DNA of 64,000 nt from a bacterium (GCA_021800805.1 JAJYYR010000001.1:372001-436000), one strand, 5' to 3'; shown: positions 27,705-38,128, numbered from the stretch's first letter. The notes: generated by a model from the letters alone, not told the origin. Numbers and translations are program-made.

Positions 27705-29813
27705 ATGGATATAGAGATTACTATTAACGGAAAAAAAATAATTACCCAATCGGGTATTACCATTCTCGAAGCGGCGGCACAAAACGGAATAAGAATCCCG
27801 GTGCTTTGTTATTTGAGAAGGTTAAGGCCTATCGGCTCCTGCAGAGTCTGCGTCGTCGAAGTCGAAGGAATTAAAAATCCGATTCCTTCGTGTGTTGCCA
27901 GAGTTAAGGAAGGGTATAAAATTACGACGGACACCGAAAGAGTTTGGAAGATTAGAAAGGAAGTAATTTCACATCTTCTGTTGGACCATCCCTTAGATTG
28001 TCCGGTTTGCGATAAATCGGGCGAATGTCTTCTGCAGGATCTTACGTTTGAATTCGGTATCACGACTCAGAAAAACCAAAAAGTCTTTCCCGACAGAACA
28101 AAAATTTTTAAAAGCGATTTAATAGAATACCATGCCACGCGATGCGTTTTGTGTTCGAGATGCATAAGAGTATGCACCGATATGTACGGGAATCCTTTTT
28201 ACGAAATTAAAAATAAAGGAGATAACGGATATATAGGTTTGCGGCATGAGGATAAATTAGAATTAGGCGTCGTTTCTTCGGAACATTGCGGCTTTGAAGG
28301 AATTAAGCTTGACTTCGATTATTTAGATTGTTATTACTGCGGAAACTGCATCGAAGTTTGTCCTGTAGGCGCTCTTATTTCAAAACCTTCAAAGTTTAAA
28401 GAAAGATACTGGATGGAAAATCCTTTTTCATCCGTTTGCGATAAATGTTCCGCCGCCTGCAGGGTTGAATATTACAGATATGCCAAAGAGGAATCTTTGG
28501 TGAGAACGGCCGCTTTATTCGGCGGATATTTATGTAAAAAAGGCTTTTTTTATGAAGGTATCGGAAAAGATAATGGATATTATATTTCTTCGCCTTATAT
28601 TAAAAAGAAATCTGCGCCGGAAGCGGTTTCACTTGAAAATGCCCTAAACGAATTTACCATAAGGATAAAAAATATTTCAGAAAAAGGCGGAATGAATAAC
28701 ACGGCAGTTTTAGTTTCTCCTAATGTTTCCATAAATGACGGTTTTGTTATAAATGAATTTATTAGAAATATTTTAAAGCCGGCATATTTCGATATTTCGG
28801 AGCCGGAATTTTACAGAACTAATTTTAATAAATTTAAATCCGTATTTAAGGGTGAAGAAATTTTTGATATTAAAACTATTGAAAACTCCGAAGTCGTGCT
28901 TTATATCGGAAGCATCGAAGACGAGATCCCTTATGCGGCGTATAATATAATGAAAACTCGCAGGGAACAGGGCGCTAAATTATTATTTATAAATACCAAA
29001 AATAATTCTACTCATCATTTGACGAGGTTCGAAGATATCGCGTGCGTAAAAAAAGACATAGGTTTATCTTTATTAAACGGTTATTTTAAAACTTTGCGCA
29101 ATGTTTTTTACGAAAAAGGACTTAAAAAAAACGATGAAGTAGTTGAAAGCATACTTAATGCCGATTGCATTTCTATTATACTGGGCGACGATCTTTTATC
29201 TTCATACGATATGGGCGACGATATTTTAATATTAAGAGAGATAGTCGAGTTTTTAAGAGACCAACAGAAAATATTATATATTTACCCGCTCATTAAACCT
29301 TTTAATCATAGAGGGCTTATAAGCGCCGGAATTAATCCGGAGGGCGGGGTTTTAGGTTTCGATTCGATAAATTCCGGATTAAAGAGCGGTAAAATTAAAA
29401 ATATGATATATATAGGCGACGTATTTAACGATCCGGCGTCTAAAGATATAATTAAGTATGCATCCGATATGGAATTTTTAGCCGTCTTTTCGTCTAAAAC
29501 AAGCATTCTTTCGACAATGGCTGATATTGTTATTCCCGTTAAAGACTTTCTTGAAAACAGAGGGTCTTTTTACGAAAATTTTGAAGGCAAAATTATTAAC
29601 ATAAATAACGAGTTTAATTTGGGAGAATATAGATATGAAATTATTCCTCTTTTGATTGATATTTCAGGCAGGCTCGGATATTCTTTCAATTATATACAAG
29701 AAGAAATGTCCCATTATATTGATTCAATAAAGACAAAAGATATGATATATTATAATAAAATTAAATCCAGAAGCATATTTTATTATAACGATAAATCAAA
29801 GAAATTTTATTAA
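27705..29813 (+). CDS. nuoG: NADH-quinone oxidoreductase subunit G
   Basis: Iron-sulfur subunit linking the electron-input enzyme to NuoI/NuoB. It has 702 residues, shorter than the ~900 of E. coli. A [2Fe-2S] domain (VLCYLRRLRPIGSCRVC) is followed by the His/Cys N5 motif HPLDCPVCDKSGEC. Then come CVLCSRCIRVC and a second full ferredoxin-like CYYCGNCIEVCP, giving more cluster ligands than E. coli NuoG, as in FdhA/HydA-type relatives. A CDKCSAAC site with a fourth Cys 24 residues on resembles cluster N7 at the edge of the molybdopterin-like domain (about 240-600), which is not expected to hold a cofactor. It starts 7 bases after the flavoprotein gene. Confidence 0.93.
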   Translation: MDIEITINGKKIITQSGITILEAAAQNGIRIPVLCYLRRLRPIGSCRVCVVEVEGIKNPIPSCVARVKEGYKITTDTERVWKIRKEVISHLLLDHPLDCPVCDKSGECLLQDLTFEFGITTQKNQKVFPDRTKIFKSDLIEYHATRCVLCSRCIRVCTDMYGNPFYEIKNKGDNGYIGLRHEDKLELGVVSSEHCGFEGIKLDFDYLDCYYCGNCIEVCPVGALISKPSKFKERYWMENPFSSVCDKCSAACRVEYYRYAKEESLVRTAALFGGYLCKKGFFYEGIGKDNGYYISSPYIKKKSAPEAVSLENALNEFTIRIKNISEKGGMNNTAVLVSPNVSINDGFVINEFIRNILKPAYFDISEPEFYRTNFNKFKSVFKGEEIFDIKTIENSEVVLYIGSIEDEIPYAAYNIMKTRREQGAKLLFINTKNNSTHHLTRFEDIACVKKDIGLSLLNGYFKTLRNVFYEKGLKKNDEVVESILNADCISIILGDDLLSSYDMGDDILILREIVEFLRDQQKILYIYPLIKPFNHRGLISAGINPEGGVLGFDSINSGLKSGKIKNMIYIGDVFNDPASKDIIKYASDMEFLAVFSSKTSILSTMADIVIPVKDFLENRGSFYENFEGKIININNEFNLGEYRYEIIPLLIDISGRLGYSFNYIQEEMSHYIDSIKTKDMIYYNKIKSRSIFYYNDKSKKFY

Positions 29814-29842
29814 AATTATAAAATTATAAAGACACCGTATAT

Positions 29843-30829
29843 ATGTTATTCGTACTTATTACAGATATTATTAAAATTTTAATCGTTTTTGCGGGTCTAC
29901 TTATGTCTGCCGCTTATCTTACTCTTTTAGAACGCAAAATAGCCGCAAGAATACAAAATAGAATGGGTCCGATGGAAGCCGGATTTCACGGATTACTACA
30001 GCCCATAGCCGACGGAATAAAATTATTTTTTAAAGAGGATATTATACCTGAAGGAGCTAATAAATTCTTATTTCTTTTGGCTCCGGTAATAGTCGTTATT
30101 CCCGCGCTGACGACTTTTGCCGTTATACCTTTCGGCGCTCCGGTAAAAATTATGGGACATATCGTTCCTCTTCAAATTGCCGACGTAAACATAGGAATAC
30201 TTTTTATTCTGGCGTTAACTTCTCTGGGCGTTTATGGAGTGGTTCTGGGAGGATGGGCGTCTAACAGCAAATATTCTTTACTCGGCGCTATAAGGACTGC
30301 CGCGCAGATGATTAGTTATGAAGTTGCCCTTGTTCTTTCCATCGTCGGCATAATAATGATAGCGGGAGATTTAAGCCTTGCGAAAATAGTTTCCGAACAA
30401 TCGCATATGTGGTTTATAGTATATCAACCGATAGGATTTATAATTTATCTTATAGCATCCACCGCTGAAATGAACAGGGTGCCGTTTGATTTAGGGGAAG
30501 CGGAAGGAGAACTTGTCGCAGGTTTTCATACCGAATATTCCAGTATGGAGTTTGCTTTTTATTTTATCGGCGAATATGCCCAAATGGTCGTAAACAGCGC
30601 CGTAATAGTTACTTTGTTCTTGGGAGGCTGGCAGGGACCGTTTCTTCCGTCCGTTTTATGGTTTTTAATTAAAGTTTTTTTTGTAATACTAATATATCTA
30701 TGGCTCAGATGGACTTATCCGAGGCTCAGGTATGACGAGCTTATGGATTTAGGATGGAAATTTTTATTGCCGTTAGCTTTAGCCAATATTATAGTTACCG
30801 GTTTTATAATGATTTTACTCAAGGGGTGA
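29843..30829 (+). CDS. nuoH: NADH-quinone oxidoreductase subunit H
   Basis: Membrane subunit at the junction with the peripheral arm, lining the quinone channel. It has 328 residues with about eight helices. Signatures are ERKIAARIQNRMGP near the N terminus and the E/D-rich loop STAEMNRVPFDLGEAEGEL. It starts ATG 29 bases after nuoG. Confidence 0.97.
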   Translation: MLFVLITDIIKILIVFAGLLMSAAYLTLLERKIAARIQNRMGPMEAGFHGLLQPIADGIKLFFKEDIIPEGANKFLFLLAPVIVVIPALTTFAVIPFGAPVKIMGHIVPLQIADVNIGILFILALTSLGVYGVVLGGWASNSKYSLLGAIRTAAQMISYEVALVLSIVGIIMIAGDLSLAKIVSEQSHMWFIVYQPIGFIIYLIASTAEMNRVPFDLGEAEGELVAGFHTEYSSMEFAFYFIGEYAQMVVNSAVIVTLFLGGWQGPFLPSVLWFLIKVFFVILIYLWLRWTYPRLRYDELMDLGWKFLLPLALANIIVTGFIMILLKG

Positions 30830-30843
30830 AATACGGGTAATAT

Positions 30844-31359
30844 ATGAATACCGAAAAACAGGAAAATTCTATTATAGAAATATCGAAAAATCTTTTGATA
30901 GGACTAAAAACGACCGTTAAAACTTTTTTTCGCAAACCGGTAACGTTTCAATATCCGAAAGAAAAGCTCGTAATAGCCGAAAGGTTCAGGGCATTCCCTC
31001 ATCTTAACGTTTTCGGGGACGGTTCTTTAAGGTGCGTAGCATGTTTTTTATGCCAAACCGTATGTCCGTCGGAAGCCATTAAAATAAAGTCCGGTTATGT
31101 CGATTACGGAATTCAACATGAGCTTACCGAAAGGCAAAAGCATAATCACAGTCTAGATAATATTAAAGTCGGAACTTTTAACGATGGAAGAAGGCACCCT
31201 TCTTCATTTGAAATAGACCTGTTGAGATGCATCTGCTGTGGATACTGCGAAGAAATTTGTCCCGAAGAAGCTATAACTATGGGCAGCGACTACGAAGTCG
31301 CTTTTTATACGCGGGACGAGGGGATTTACGGAATAGAAAAATTAATCAAATCAAGGTAA
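30844..31359 (+). CDS. nuoI: NADH-quinone oxidoreductase subunit I
   Basis: Carries two [4Fe-4S] clusters (N6a and N6b) that hand electrons to N2. It has 171 residues with ligands in CVACFLCQTVCP and CICCGYCEEICP, both of full CxxCxxCxxxCP type. It starts 14 bases after nuoH. Confidence 0.97.
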   Translation: MNTEKQENSIIEISKNLLIGLKTTVKTFFRKPVTFQYPKEKLVIAERFRAFPHLNVFGDGSLRCVACFLCQTVCPSEAIKIKSGYVDYGIQHELTERQKHNHSLDNIKVGTFNDGRRHPSSFEIDLLRCICCGYCEEICPEEAITMGSDYEVAFYTRDEGIYGIEKLIKSR

Positions 31360-31381
31360 ATTTAAGATAAAGAGGATAATT

Positions 31382-31885
31382 TTGGAAATGCTTTTTTATA
31401 TTTTTTCGTTTATTGCAATCTTTTCTGCTTTAATGGTCGTCGCAATGAGAAATCCGCTGACGTCCGCGCTTTATCTGATTTTATGCTTTTTTGCTCTTGC
31501 CGGTTTTTACGTAATGTTAGACATGCAGTTTTTAGCGGCTATGCAGATACTTGTTTATGCCGGAGCTATAATGGTCCTTGTCGTTTTAGTTATAATGCTG
31601 CTAAATATTTCAAACATAAAAAATATGAAATCGGATCTACATCAAAAAATTATCGGCGTGTTAATTTCTTTAATTTTATTTATTGAGATTATTTTTTATA
31701 TTTCCAACGGAGTTCCAAAAAAATCGACCGGTATTTTTACCGAAGCCCTAATTAGAAAAGTTGGAAATACCCAGTTTATAGGAGAATTTTTATTTACCAA
31801 GTATATGCTGCCTTTCGAGATTGCTTCAATTCTTTTATTAGTTGCAATAATCGGAGCTTATTTATTTGCGAAGAAGAAATATTAA
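31382..31885 (+). CDS. nuoJ: NADH-quinone oxidoreductase subunit J
   Basis: Membrane subunit with five helices, part of the central proton-conducting axis. It has 167 residues. The conserved stretch MRNPLTSALYLILCFF and the pi-bulge helix region MQILVYAGAIMVLVVLVIML are present. The start is taken as TTG 31382 because GAGGA lies 5 bases upstream; ATG 31388 is the alternative. Confidence 0.94.
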   Translation: MEMLFYIFSFIAIFSALMVVAMRNPLTSALYLILCFFALAGFYVMLDMQFLAAMQILVYAGAIMVLVVLVIMLLNISNIKNMKSDLHQKIIGVLISLILFIEIIFYISNGVPKKSTGIFTEALIRKVGNTQFIGEFLFTKYMLPFEIASILLLVAIIGAYLFAKKKY

Positions 31886-31903
31886 TTATCGGGTAATAAA
31901 CTT

Positions 31904-32197
31904 ATGAACAGTTATTTGATAGTAGCAAGTATTATTTTCTGCATAGGCGCTCTCGGAGTGATGATAAGAAAAAATTTAATAGTCATTTTTATGAGTTTGG
32001 AACTTATGTTTAATGCTGCTAATTTAGGATTTGTCGCAGTGTCTAATCGTCTAAATCTTATTTCGGGAGATATATTTGTAATTTTTGTTATAGTCGTAGC
32101 CGCGGCGGAGGCGGCAATAGCTCTGAGTATTGCGATTGCTTTTTACAGAGAAAAAGGAACGGTAGATATCGATAAGGCAAACGAATTGAAAAATTAA
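31904..32197 (+). CDS. nuoK: NADH-quinone oxidoreductase subunit K
   Basis: Small antiporter-like membrane subunit. It has 97 residues and three helices. The conserved glutamates of the proton path are in MSLELMFNAANLGF and AAAEAAIALSIAIAF. Spaced 18 bases after nuoJ and 21 before nuoL. Confidence 0.96.
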   Translation: MNSYLIVASIIFCIGALGVMIRKNLIVIFMSLELMFNAANLGFVAVSNRLNLISGDIFVIFVIVVAAAEAAIALSIAIAFYREKGTVDIDKANELKN

Positions 32198-32218
32198 AAT
32201 TAAGGATAATTATTTAAA

Positions 32219-34102
32219 ATGGATTTTAAAATATTAATTACATGGTTGATCCCTTTATTTCCGTTTTCAGGCTGGCTGTTATGGGGTTTATTTGGAAAAT
32301 ATTTTAAAGGTTTATCGGGATATATCGCCAGCGGTTTCGTAGCCGTATCTTTTATTTTATCGGTCATTCTTTTTTTTATAGTTGCCTATTCTCATGGATT
32401 TACCGATACTCTTTATCCCTGGGTATATGCCGGAATATTTAAAGTAGGGGTATCTGCAGTAATAGACAGGCTTTCGGTAATTATGCTGGTAATGGTTACC
32501 GGAGTCAGCATGCTCGTCCATATATATTCTATCGGATATATGCAGGGGGACAAAGGTTTTTCGAGATATTTCTCATTTTTGAACCTTTTCGTTTTTTCTA
32601 TGATAATGCTTGTAATTGCTAATAATCTTCTGCTCCTCTATGTATTTTGGGAGGCAGTAGGCTTTTGTTCTTATATTTTAATAGGATTCTGGTATGAAAA
32701 AAAATCTGCCTCCGATGCGGGAAAAAAAGCATTTATCGTTAACAGAATAGGAGACTTTGGTTTTGCCGTAGGAATTTTTCTTTTATTCGTAACGACTAAA
32801 ACGCTTAACTATGAAACGGTGTTTACGGCTATCCCGTCTATACCCGCCTATACTACTACAATTATTGCCTTGCTTTTATTTGCCGGAGCGGTCGGAAAAT
32901 CGGCGCAGTTTCCCTTGCATATATGGCTGCCGGATGCAATGGAAGGCCCTACTCCCGTCAGCGCTCTTATACATGCGGCGACGATGGTTACTGCCGGAGT
33001 ATATATGATTGCAAGATTTCATGTTATATTTTCTTATTCGCCGGAAGCTTCCGAAGTTGTGCTTGCTGTAGGAACGTTTACTGCATTCTTTGCCGCGTTC
33101 ATAGCGCTTACGCAGTTTGATATCAAAAGAATTATCGCATATTCTACGATAAGCCAGTTGGGATATATGTTTATGGCAGTAGGAATAGGTTCTTATACCG
33201 CAGGAATTTTTCACTTGATTTCCCATGCTGTTTTTAAAGGACTGCTATTTTTAACTGCCGGAAGCGTAATGCACGGACTTTCGGGAGAGCTGGATTTAAG
33301 AAAAATGGGCGGGCTTTATTCAAAAATGAAAACTACCGCCGTTACATTTATAGTCGGCGGGCTTGCTCTATCCGGCATACCCCCGTTTTCAGGTTTTTTT
33401 TCGAAAGATGCCATACTTGCGGATATTTATAATAAAGGCTTTTATTTTGCATGGGCAGTGGGGGAATTAACCGCATTAATGACGGCTTTTTATATTTTTA
33501 GATTAATATTTCTGGCATTTTTTTCCGAATCAAAAATTGAAGCGGGTAAGCATGTCCACGAATCTCCGAAAATTATGACTATTCCTATGATAATACTGGC
33601 TTCGTTTGCCGTTATAATCGGCTTTTTGGGCATACCGCCATTTAATCATTCCATATTTTACGGTTTTTTACATACCGATTTTAAAACTGCGGCAGTTTTT
33701 GCGCCGGCAGTAAATAACGCTCCATGGTATATTTTGAGTTTAATATCTGTCCTAATGGGATTATTCGGCATATATATAGCATATATTTTATATATTAAAA
33801 AAGCTCTAAATCCTGAAAAAATTAAATCCCTGTTTAAACCTATTTATGCATTATCTTATAATAAAGTCTACATAGACGAAATATATAATTTTTTAATAGT
33901 AAAACCTTTGTACGCATTTTTTGATTTCCTATGGAAAGTAATAGACGTTAAAGTTATTGACGGCGCGGTGAACGGGGTAGCTTCCGCATTTGCCGGTTTT
34001 TCGGTCAAAGCGAGAAGAATTCAAAACGGAATGTTGATGAGCTATATTTTAACGCTTTCGATAGGTGTAGCGGCTCTTCTCTTCTATTATTTTATTAGAT
34101 AA
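32219..34102 (+). CDS. nuoL: NADH-quinone oxidoreductase subunit L
   Basis: Distal Mrp-antiporter-like proton pump subunit with the long lateral helix. It has 627 residues and many membrane helices. Signatures are LLLLYVFWEAVGFCSYILIG (TM5 Glu), GKSAQFPLHIWLPDAMEGPT (TM7 Lys) and HLISHAVFKGLLFLTAGS. The length is normal, so the lateral helix is present. Confidence 0.97.
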   Translation: MDFKILITWLIPLFPFSGWLLWGLFGKYFKGLSGYIASGFVAVSFILSVILFFIVAYSHGFTDTLYPWVYAGIFKVGVSAVIDRLSVIMLVMVTGVSMLVHIYSIGYMQGDKGFSRYFSFLNLFVFSMIMLVIANNLLLLYVFWEAVGFCSYILIGFWYEKKSASDAGKKAFIVNRIGDFGFAVGIFLLFVTTKTLNYETVFTAIPSIPAYTTTIIALLLFAGAVGKSAQFPLHIWLPDAMEGPTPVSALIHAATMVTAGVYMIARFHVIFSYSPEASEVVLAVGTFTAFFAAFIALTQFDIKRIIAYSTISQLGYMFMAVGIGSYTAGIFHLISHAVFKGLLFLTAGSVMHGLSGELDLRKMGGLYSKMKTTAVTFIVGGLALSGIPPFSGFFSKDAILADIYNKGFYFAWAVGELTALMTAFYIFRLIFLAFFSESKIEAGKHVHESPKIMTIPMIILASFAVIIGFLGIPPFNHSIFYGFLHTDFKTAAVFAPAVNNAPWYILSLISVLMGLFGIYIAYILYIKKALNPEKIKSLFKPIYALSYNKVYIDEIYNFLIVKPLYAFFDFLWKVIDVKVIDGAVNGVASAFAGFSVKARRIQNGMLMSYILTLSIGVAALLFYYFIR

Positions 34103-34127
34103 ATTTGAACCTAAGGGATATAATTAT

Positions 34128-35669
34128 ATGGATTTTTTTATAAAACATCTGCTTTCGATATTGATTTTTTTCCCCGTTTTTTCTATTTTTTTGTTGCTTC
34201 CGGTAAATAAAAAGAACGAGGGTATATTAAGAAACCTTTCTACTTTCTTATCCTTAGTAGAGCTTATTTTTTCGCTTTATCTCTTTGCTTATTTTAAGCA
34301 GAATACTTATAAATTTCAGTTTGTTGAAAAATACAACTGGATTCCCTCCTTTGGTGCATCATACTTCTTAGGAATCGACGGAGTAAGTCTTTTTTTAATT
34401 TTATTGACTACGCTTTTGACGTTTGTTTCTTTATTATCAAGCTATAGATATATAAAAGAACATGTTAAGGAATTTGTTATTTTGATGCTTTTGCTGGAAA
34501 CGTTTATGATAGGAACTTTTGCGGCGCTTGACGTCCTGTTGTTTTATCTTTTCTGGGAATTTATGCTTATACCTATGTATTTTATTATAGGCATGTGGGG
34601 AACGGGGAAGAAGGTTTATTCAGCGGTCAAGTTTGTCCTTTATACTCTTTCCGGCTCTTTAATTATGCTTTTCGGTCTAATTTATATATTTATAATGCAT
34701 TATAACCAGACCGGAAATTTTACGTTTAATATATTAAGACTGTATAATACGCATATTTCAAGCAGTCTTCAGATAATATTATTTATTGCTTTATTTTTAG
34801 GTTTCGCTATAAAAATACCTCTTTTCCCGTTTCATACATGGCTTCCCGATGCCCATACCGAAGCTCCTACCGCAGGCAGCGTCATACTTGCCGGTGTTTT
34901 ATTGAAATTCGGCGTTTACGGCTTTTTTAGATTTGCCATGCCTCTTTTACCTGAAGCCGCTTTTACGCTTGCCCCGTTTGTAATTATTCTTGGAGTTATA
35001 GGAATACTTTACGGCGCTTTTGTTTCGATAGTGCAGAAAGATTTAAAAAGATTAGTCGCCTTTTCGAGCGTTTCGCATATGGGTTTTATAATGTTAGGAT
35101 TGTTTGCAATGTCCGTAATAAGTATAAACGGCGCGGTTTTGCAACTTTTAAATCATGGAATTGCCACTGGTGCGCTATTTTTGTTCGTCGGAATGCTTTA
35201 CGAAAGAATGCACACCAGGCAGATTAAAGATTTTGGCGGTATCGCAAAAAAAGCTCCGGTGCTTACGGCGCTTTTTATGATATCGGTTCTGGCATCCGCA
35301 GGGCTTCCGGGATTGAACGGATTTATAGGAGAATTTTTAATATTAATCGGTTCGTTCCATAGTTATCCCGTTTTAACGATTGTCGCTACAAGCGGCATTA
35401 TTTTTGCAGCCGTTTATTTATTATGGATGTTTCAGAGAGTCATGTTTCAGGACATTACGAATCCTGAGGCAGAAAACTTCGAAGATATGAATTTAAGGGA
35501 AATCATTACGGTTTTACCCTTGATTATCCTGATGTTTTTAATTGGATTTTATCCTATGCCTTTTTTGGAAAGAATCGACCCTACCGTTTTACATTTTGTT
35601 TCCATGATGAATCATCATAATGTCGTTTATAACGCAGTTAAATTAAAGACGGGGTTGTCCAATGCATAA
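34128..35669 (+). CDS. nuoM: NADH-quinone oxidoreductase subunit M
   Basis: Antiporter-like proton pump subunit. It has 513 residues and about fourteen helices. Conserved motifs are LLFYLFWEFMLIPMYFIIG, IKIPLFPFHTWLPDAHTEAP and the LNHGIATGALFLFVGMLYER stretch. It overlaps nuoN by 8 bases. Confidence 0.97.
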   Translation: MDFFIKHLLSILIFFPVFSIFLLLPVNKKNEGILRNLSTFLSLVELIFSLYLFAYFKQNTYKFQFVEKYNWIPSFGASYFLGIDGVSLFLILLTTLLTFVSLLSSYRYIKEHVKEFVILMLLLETFMIGTFAALDVLLFYLFWEFMLIPMYFIIGMWGTGKKVYSAVKFVLYTLSGSLIMLFGLIYIFIMHYNQTGNFTFNILRLYNTHISSSLQIILFIALFLGFAIKIPLFPFHTWLPDAHTEAPTAGSVILAGVLLKFGVYGFFRFAMPLLPEAAFTLAPFVIILGVIGILYGAFVSIVQKDLKRLVAFSSVSHMGFIMLGLFAMSVISINGAVLQLLNHGIATGALFLFVGMLYERMHTRQIKDFGGIAKKAPVLTALFMISVLASAGLPGLNGFIGEFLILIGSFHSYPVLTIVATSGIIFAAVYLLWMFQRVMFQDITNPEAENFEDMNLREIITVLPLIILMFLIGFYPMPFLERIDPTVLHFVSMMNHHNVVYNAVKLKTGLSNA

Positions 35670-37182
35670 TGCGCCTTCTATATATGGATTGAATTTCTTA
35701 GAAAAAAGCATGCTCAGTATAATACCGGAAGCCGTAATTATAATATTTGCTTTTTTGGTTCTTTTTTTTGCATTTTTTGAAAAACTTGCGAAAAGAAAAA
35801 ACTCTTACTATCTTTCTTTAATAGGCATAGTTTTTTCCATTCTATATGTGTTAATGCTTTCCGACAGGAATATGTACGGTTTTTACGGGTCTGTCATTTT
35901 TAACGGTTTCGACGTATTTTTGTTTATCGCTATTCTTTTCTCGGGTCTATTTACGGTTTTAATGTCGAAAGATTATATAGAAAATTCCGAGATGCCGGCG
36001 CCGGAATATTATAGCCTTGTTCTTTTCGGATTGTCGGCTATGATGTTTTTAGTATCTTCCAATAATTTAATAATGGTATTTTTATCTATAGAATTTATGT
36101 CGATATGCGCCTATATACTTACCGGATATATTAAAGGCAGTACAAGAAGCACGGAAGCGGCGCTTAAATATTTCGTATTCGGAACGTATGCATCCGCTTT
36201 TTTACTTTTCGGCTCAGTTTTTATTTATGCATCTACCGGACATTTAAACTTGGACGGCATACATTATTTTTTAGAAAATATTTCGTATGTCGGAGGGGTT
36301 GACCGCAGCGGCGGCAATGGAATTAAAGTATATATTTCAATCGGATTGATTTTGTTTTTAGTCGGTCTGGCTTTTAAAATGTCGTTATTTCCGTTTCATT
36401 CATGGACGCCGGATGTTTACGACGGAGCTCCCACGCCCATAACGAGTTTTATGGCTACCGGAATCAAAATAGCCGCTTTCGCAATTTTTTTAAGGATTTA
36501 TTCGCTTATTTATAATTTTAACGTAATGAATTTTAACGATATATTATGGCTTCTTGCAGTTTTTTCTATGACATTTGGAAATATAGCCGCGCTTTTATCT
36601 TCAAACATAAAAAGACTTCTGGCGTATTCGTCCATAGCTCAGGCTGGTTATATACTTGTCGGTATTATAGGAGGCGGGTTTTACGGCTATTCGGGAACGC
36701 TGTTTTATTTGCTCTCATATATTTTTATGACGGCGGGAGCTTTTGCCGTCGTTATTATATTTGAGAATTCAGATTTAATTTCATTAGATATTAAAAGATA
36801 TTCCGGAATAGGATACAAATATCCATTCATTGCCGCGTCTATGTCGTTTTTTTTACTATCGTTTGCCGGAATACCGGTAACTTCGGGATTTATGGGAAAA
36901 TTTTACGTATTTTCTTCCGCCGTTAAATCGGGTTATAACTGGTTAGTCGTAATTGCTCTTTTAAACAGCGCTTTTGCCGCATTTTATTATATTAAAATAA
37001 TCGTTAAAATGTATATGCCCGACAAAGAGCCGGCAGGCGCGTCAATTTCTCGCGGCAAAATAGATGAAGGTTTAATGATTACAATTATAATTTGTTTAAT
37101 TTTAACGCTTTTAATGGGGATATTTCCTCAAATATTTATAAATTTCGCGAATAATTCAGTATTTTCTTTATGGAGAATATAA
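35662..37182 (+). CDS. nuoN: NADH-quinone oxidoreductase subunit N
   Basis: Third antiporter-like subunit, next to NuoK. It has 506 residues. Motifs are NLIMVFLSIEFMSICAYIL, FKMSLFPFHSWTPDVYDGAP and LLAYSSIAQAGYILVG. Last nuo gene; its end overlaps ispE by 13 bases, so ispE is probably read from the same transcript. Confidence 0.96.
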   Translation: MHNAPSIYGLNFLEKSMLSIIPEAVIIIFAFLVLFFAFFEKLAKRKNSYYLSLIGIVFSILYVLMLSDRNMYGFYGSVIFNGFDVFLFIAILFSGLFTVLMSKDYIENSEMPAPEYYSLVLFGLSAMMFLVSSNNLIMVFLSIEFMSICAYILTGYIKGSTRSTEAALKYFVFGTYASAFLLFGSVFIYASTGHLNLDGIHYFLENISYVGGVDRSGGNGIKVYISIGLILFLVGLAFKMSLFPFHSWTPDVYDGAPTPITSFMATGIKIAAFAIFLRIYSLIYNFNVMNFNDILWLLAVFSMTFGNIAALLSSNIKRLLAYSSIAQAGYILVGIIGGGFYGYSGTLFYLLSYIFMTAGAFAVVIIFENSDLISLDIKRYSGIGYKYPFIAASMSFFLLSFAGIPVTSGFMGKFYVFSSAVKSGYNWLVVIALLNSAFAAFYYIKIIVKMYMPDKEPAGASISRGKIDEGLMITIIICLILTLLMGIFPQIFINFANNSVFSLWRI

Positions 37183-38063
37183 CTTATTATGCTTCTGCTA
37201 AAATTAATTTTTCTCTAAGAATAGGCAGGAAAGAAACGGTGGGTCTCCATAAAATTCATTCCCTTATGAGAAGAATCGGGATAACCGATAAAATTTCCTT
37301 TAAGGTTACGGAAGACGGCTATAGGATTAAAGTAATTCCGGGCGCAATTTTAAAAAATAGCGGGATAGAAGTTGGTTTAGAATCGATTTCAAATGAAAAC
37401 AATATAGTAATAAAAGCAGCAAAAAGTTTTTTTAATAAATTAAATATAGGAGATAAAGCAATAGACGTCCTGATAGAAAAAAACATACCTTTTAATGCCG
37501 GACTTGGAGGCGGTTCAAGCGACGGAGCCGGATTATTGCTAAAGTTAAATGAAGTATATAATAATATATTAGACAAAGTTGAATTAAGGAAACTGGCTTT
37601 AGAAACCGGTTCGGATATGCCGTTCTTTTTGGAGGAAAGCGATGCTATAGTGTCCGGTTTCGGAGAAAATGTCGAAAAAATTGAAGCCGGCGTATTGCCG
37701 AAATATTATATCGTTTTAATTATACCAGATTTTGGAATAAGCACAAAAGACGCATATGCAGATTATGACGATTTTTTGTTGACAAATAATATAAATTATT
37801 ATAATATTCAATACTTAGGCTTTAAAGATTTAATGTTTGAAAATGATTTTGAAAGCGTAATATTTAAAAAATATCCGATTCTTAAAGAAATTAAAGAATC
37901 GTTAAGTTTAAACGGAGCCGAAACGTCTCTTTTATCGGGAAGCGGTTCCGCTATATTTGGCGCATTTAAGAACTTGGCCGACGCAAATTCATATATTGAT
38001 GAATTGAAATCGTTTCATTTTTATCGCAGAATATGTTTGAGCTATTTAACAGAAACTTTATAA
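37170..38063 (+). CDS. ispE: 4-diphosphocytidyl-2-C-methyl-D-erythritol kinase
   Basis: ATP-dependent step of the MEP isoprenoid pathway. It has 297 residues and a GHMP-kinase fold. The N-terminal YYASAKINFSLRIGRKE, phosphate loop NAGLGGGSSDGAGLL and C-terminal SGSGSAIFGAF are diagnostic. Translation starts inside the nuoN end. The following gene order (tRNA-Gln, prs, rplY) is the usual ispE context in deltaproteobacteria. Confidence 0.95.
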   Translation: MENITYYASAKINFSLRIGRKETVGLHKIHSLMRRIGITDKISFKVTEDGYRIKVIPGAILKNSGIEVGLESISNENNIVIKAAKSFFNKLNIGDKAIDVLIEKNIPFNAGLGGGSSDGAGLLLKLNEVYNNILDKVELRKLALETGSDMPFFLEESDAIVSGFGENVEKIEAGVLPKYYIVLIIPDFGISTKDAYADYDDFLLTNNINYYNIQYLGFKDLMFENDFESVIFKKYPILKEIKESLSLNGAETSLLSGSGSAIFGAFKNLADANSYIDELKSFHFYRRICLSYLTETL

Positions 38064-38128
38064 ACCATTACTCAATGATTTAACGCGCAGGCGCAAGCCG
38101 AGCAATTTATTTTTGGAGGGATTTTGTT

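Noticed and set aside
38085..38113. Possible terminator GGC-GCAA-GCC followed by ATTTATTTTT after ispE
   Set aside because: The stem is only three pairs, too weak to support a call.
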